The position numbers and the translations under genes are program-made. Below are positions 61,921-64,000 of a stretch of DNA of 64,000 bases, piece by piece. The first letter of the stretch is position 1; each line of letters opens with the position of its first letter. The notes beneath the pieces are model-generated. The model was not told the DNA's origin and searched no databases. It saw nothing but the letters and a program-made list of their open reading frames with translations. The DNA comes from Acidovorax sp. 1608163 (GTDB lineage Bacteria > Pseudomonadota > Gammaproteobacteria > Burkholderiales > Burkholderiaceae_C): assembly GCF_003669015.1 (NCBI RefSeq), contig NZ_CP033069.1, forward strand, positions 499,001 to 563,000. The letters are read 5' to 3'.

Positions 61921-64000
61921 TCACTGCGTCGCCAGGCTCAGTTCCGCATGCGGTGCGCCCTTGGGCACCTGGCTGCCGGTTTTGGGGCGGCCAGGAAGAG
62001 GCGCTCGGCAGGCAGCTTTTGCGCGGCCAGATAGCTCTGGATGGCGTGGCCGCGCTGGGCGGCCAGTTCGGCCGCCATGGCTTCGGTGGCGGGCTGGTTG
62101 GCCATCAGCAGGGCTTCCATCTCGGGCGCCGTGAGGTCTTTGGCCAGACCCACCAGGTTGCGGGGCTTGGGGATGCTGGCGCGGCCATAGGCGGCCTTAA
62201 GCAGGGCTGGGTACTCGTCGGCGGTGACGGGCTCGGTGCTGTCGGGCTGGGCGCGGCGCTTTTCTGCGCGCACCAGTTGCTGCAGGCGTTCGCGTTGCAG
62301 GCCCTCGCGTTCTTCGGCCAGGTTGGCGGTGCCTGTCACGGTGAGCTTGAGGGTGGGGCGGTCGGCCAGGGCCTTGGCCACCTTGCCCAGGTTTTGCTGT
62401 GCCTCGGGGCTGAGGGTGGCGCTGCCGGGGGCAAAGGCCACGCTGCTCATCTCCTCACCGCCGCCAAAGGCGCTGGCCAGCAGGCTGAAGGGCGAGGTCA
62501 GGGCCTTGCCGATCAGGTTGAGGATGACCTTGCCAATCACCGGCCCCAGGCGGAACTGCGGGTCGTTCAGCGAGCCGCTGATGGGCAGGTCCAGGTCGAT
62601 CACGCCGCGCCGGTCGGCCAGCAGCGCCACGGCCAGGCGCACCGGCAGGCTGTTGGGCGCGCCCGCCACGGGCTCGCCAAAGGTCAGCTGGTTCAGCACG
62701 ATGCGGTTGTTGGCCGTCAACTGCCCGTTGGGCAGCACCTTGTAGGCCACGTCCACGCTGAGCTTGCCGCGTTCAATGCCGTGGCCTGCGTACTTCACCG
62801 CATACGGCGACAGCGGGGGCAGGTCCAGGTCGCGCACCTTGCCCGCAATGTCCAGCGCCAGCGGCTGGGCCAGGGGGTTGAGCTTGCCCGTGACCTCCAG
62901 CGAGGCCGAGCCCTCGGCGCGGCCCAGCAGCTCCAGCGTGGCCAGTTGGGGCTCGCCGCCCGGTGCCTCGGATGAGAAGGCGCTCAGCTTGCCGGTCAGC
63001 TCGCTCAGGTCGGCCGAGTAGTTGGGTTTGATGAAGAAGTCAGAAAACAGCACCTTGCCGTTGACCAGGCTCACCGGGCCGAACTGCACCACGGGCGCCA
63101 GCGGGTCGCGCGCTGCCGTCTGCACGGGCTCTGGGGCCGATGCCGCAGACGCCGCAGGCGCGGGGGCCGAAGCTGCCGTGGTGGATGCCGTGGTTGCAGG
63201 TGCCGTTGCGGTGGCCTCTGCTTCGCCCTTCACGATGTCGCGCAGGTTGATGCGCCCGGCCTCGTTGATGGTGATGCGCGCAAAAAAGTCCTGCAAACTG
63301 GTCTCGCTCACCTGCACCTTGGGGGCGGTTCCGGGGGCCGTAGCCACGCTCAGGCCACGCAGGTTCAGGCTCTTCCAGGCCAGCAGTTCTTCGCCCACCT
63401 GGGCTTCGGTCAGCGGGGTGGATGCGCCCGTGCTGTTGGCCTTGAGTTCTTCAATGGCCGCATCGCCCGCCAGTTTCAGGCTAGGGCCTTTGTCAGACTG
63501 CGCAAACGCCACCTGCCCCCGAAAGCCCACATCAGCGCGCAGCAGCTCAATGGCCAACTGCTGGGCCAGGTAGCCGTCCAGCCCGTGCACGGGTACGCGG
63601 GTGGCGTCCAGCTTGCCCTGGGTGGCCAGGGGCTGCAGGGCCAGCGTGCCCTGGTAGTCGATCTTGCCGGCTGTGCTCTTGGCGTTGCCCTTGCCCGCCG
63701 CTGCGCGGGCGCTCAGCGTGAAGGCGCCGGGCTTGCCGCTGTCGGTGGCCAGGTTTTTGGCGCTCACGTCCAGGGCCGATACTTCCAGGGCCACGGGGCG
63801 GGGCTGGGCGTTGTCGGCAAAGGCCACAGCGCCGCCTTGCAGGGCCAGCTCACCCACGCGCACCACCCAGGGGGCTTCGGTGGGCGTTTTTGCTGCCGTG
63901 GTCTCGCTCGCTGCGGTGGGTGTCTGGGCCTGGGCCTTGGCCCAGCGCTCAAACATCCAACGCCCGTCGCTGCCGCGCTCCACGGCCAGTTGGGGGGTGT
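61921..64000 (-). CDS. DUF748/AsmA-like protein, C-terminal part, apparent frameshift
   Basis: The gene runs in from the right edge; about 690 residues are visible. It is a long repetitive beta-rich protein with the DUF748 plan (LDIAGKVRDLDLPPLSPYAVKYAGHGIERGKLSVDV, GSLNDPQFRLGPVIGKVILNLIGK), likely an envelope-spanning AsmA-type factor in lipid or outer membrane transport. As read, the frame changes at 61980-61987 and stops at 61938 with APKPAARCPRAHRMRN. Adding one base at the TTTTGGGG (minus strand CCCCAAAA) gives APKTGSQVPKGAPHAELSLATQ and a stop at 61921-61923, which looks native. A homopolymer error is likely. Confidence 0.8.

Overview
The window is GC-rich, gene-dense DNA from a member of the Burkholderiales, most likely the family Comamonadaceae (Acidovorax or a near relative). 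This placement is inferred from gene content: three orphan Bug/TctC-type binding proteins, a SorAB-type sulfite dehydrogenase, an acdS-acdR pair, hemE-priA neighbours, DUF2145 and YXWGXW-type proteins, and a dispersed AGCGCT palindromic repeat of the kind I associate with this family. No search could be run, so all family names are recognition from sequence motifs. I saw no rRNA, tRNA, CRISPR array, prophage or insertion sequence.

Layout. 1-4.1 kb: sulfite oxidation (sorAB), a hydratase, two small conserved proteins. 4.1-8.5 kb: an XRE regulator ending in an 8-bp tandem repeat, then a possible lipid block (ceramidase-like membrane protein, LplT-Aas-like fusion, HExxH protein). 8.6-12.4 kb: a Bug protein, ACC deaminase with its divergent Lrp-type regulator, an EamA exporter. 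12.5-20.9 kb: an orphan gene, a saccharopine-dehydrogenase-like enzyme, two envelope genes, and a zinc-ribbon/TelA/YiaA cluster. 21-25.3 kb: a sugar-acid-type operon (IlvD/Edd dehydratase, RraA-like protein, Bug protein) divergent from its GntR regulator, with an 18-bp perfect palindrome between them. 25.3-37.7 kb: mixed housekeeping genes (epimerase, MFS symporter, diguanylate cyclase, tgt, uspA, pldA, Rep/UvrD helicase). 38-40.2 kb: a tightly coupled operon of a winged-helix-like protein, a Ras-like GTPase and two Roadblock proteins. 40.3-46.2 kb: a binding protein, an AEC carrier, a gamma-glutamyltransferase lipoprotein, a cupin and an esterase. 46.4-54 kb: priA, hemE and an MFS exporter, interleaved with three paired units of a ~121-bp structured repeat. 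54-64 kb: nhaR/terC, DUF2062, a CoA-binding protein, a second branched-chain-type binding protein, a DsbD-like reductase and the C-terminal part of a DUF748 protein.

Three things stand out. First, six copies of a ~121-bp element lie around priA and hemE. Each begins with a perfect DnaA-box complement (TGTGGATAA), they form three A-B pairs, and the predicted hairpins change by compensating substitutions. I know of no described family that matches. Second, the GTPase-Roadblock operon at 38-40.2 kb resembles the Streptomyces conservon logic without a kinase. Third, copies of the AGCGCT repeat form the signal peptides of two exported proteins and part of PriA.

Caution: four genes (telA-like, MFS symporter, priA, DUF748) are each broken by one missing base next to a short homopolymer. 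Since priA is among them, uncorrected sequencing errors are the simplest explanation, and these four should not be read as real pseudogenes without resequencing.
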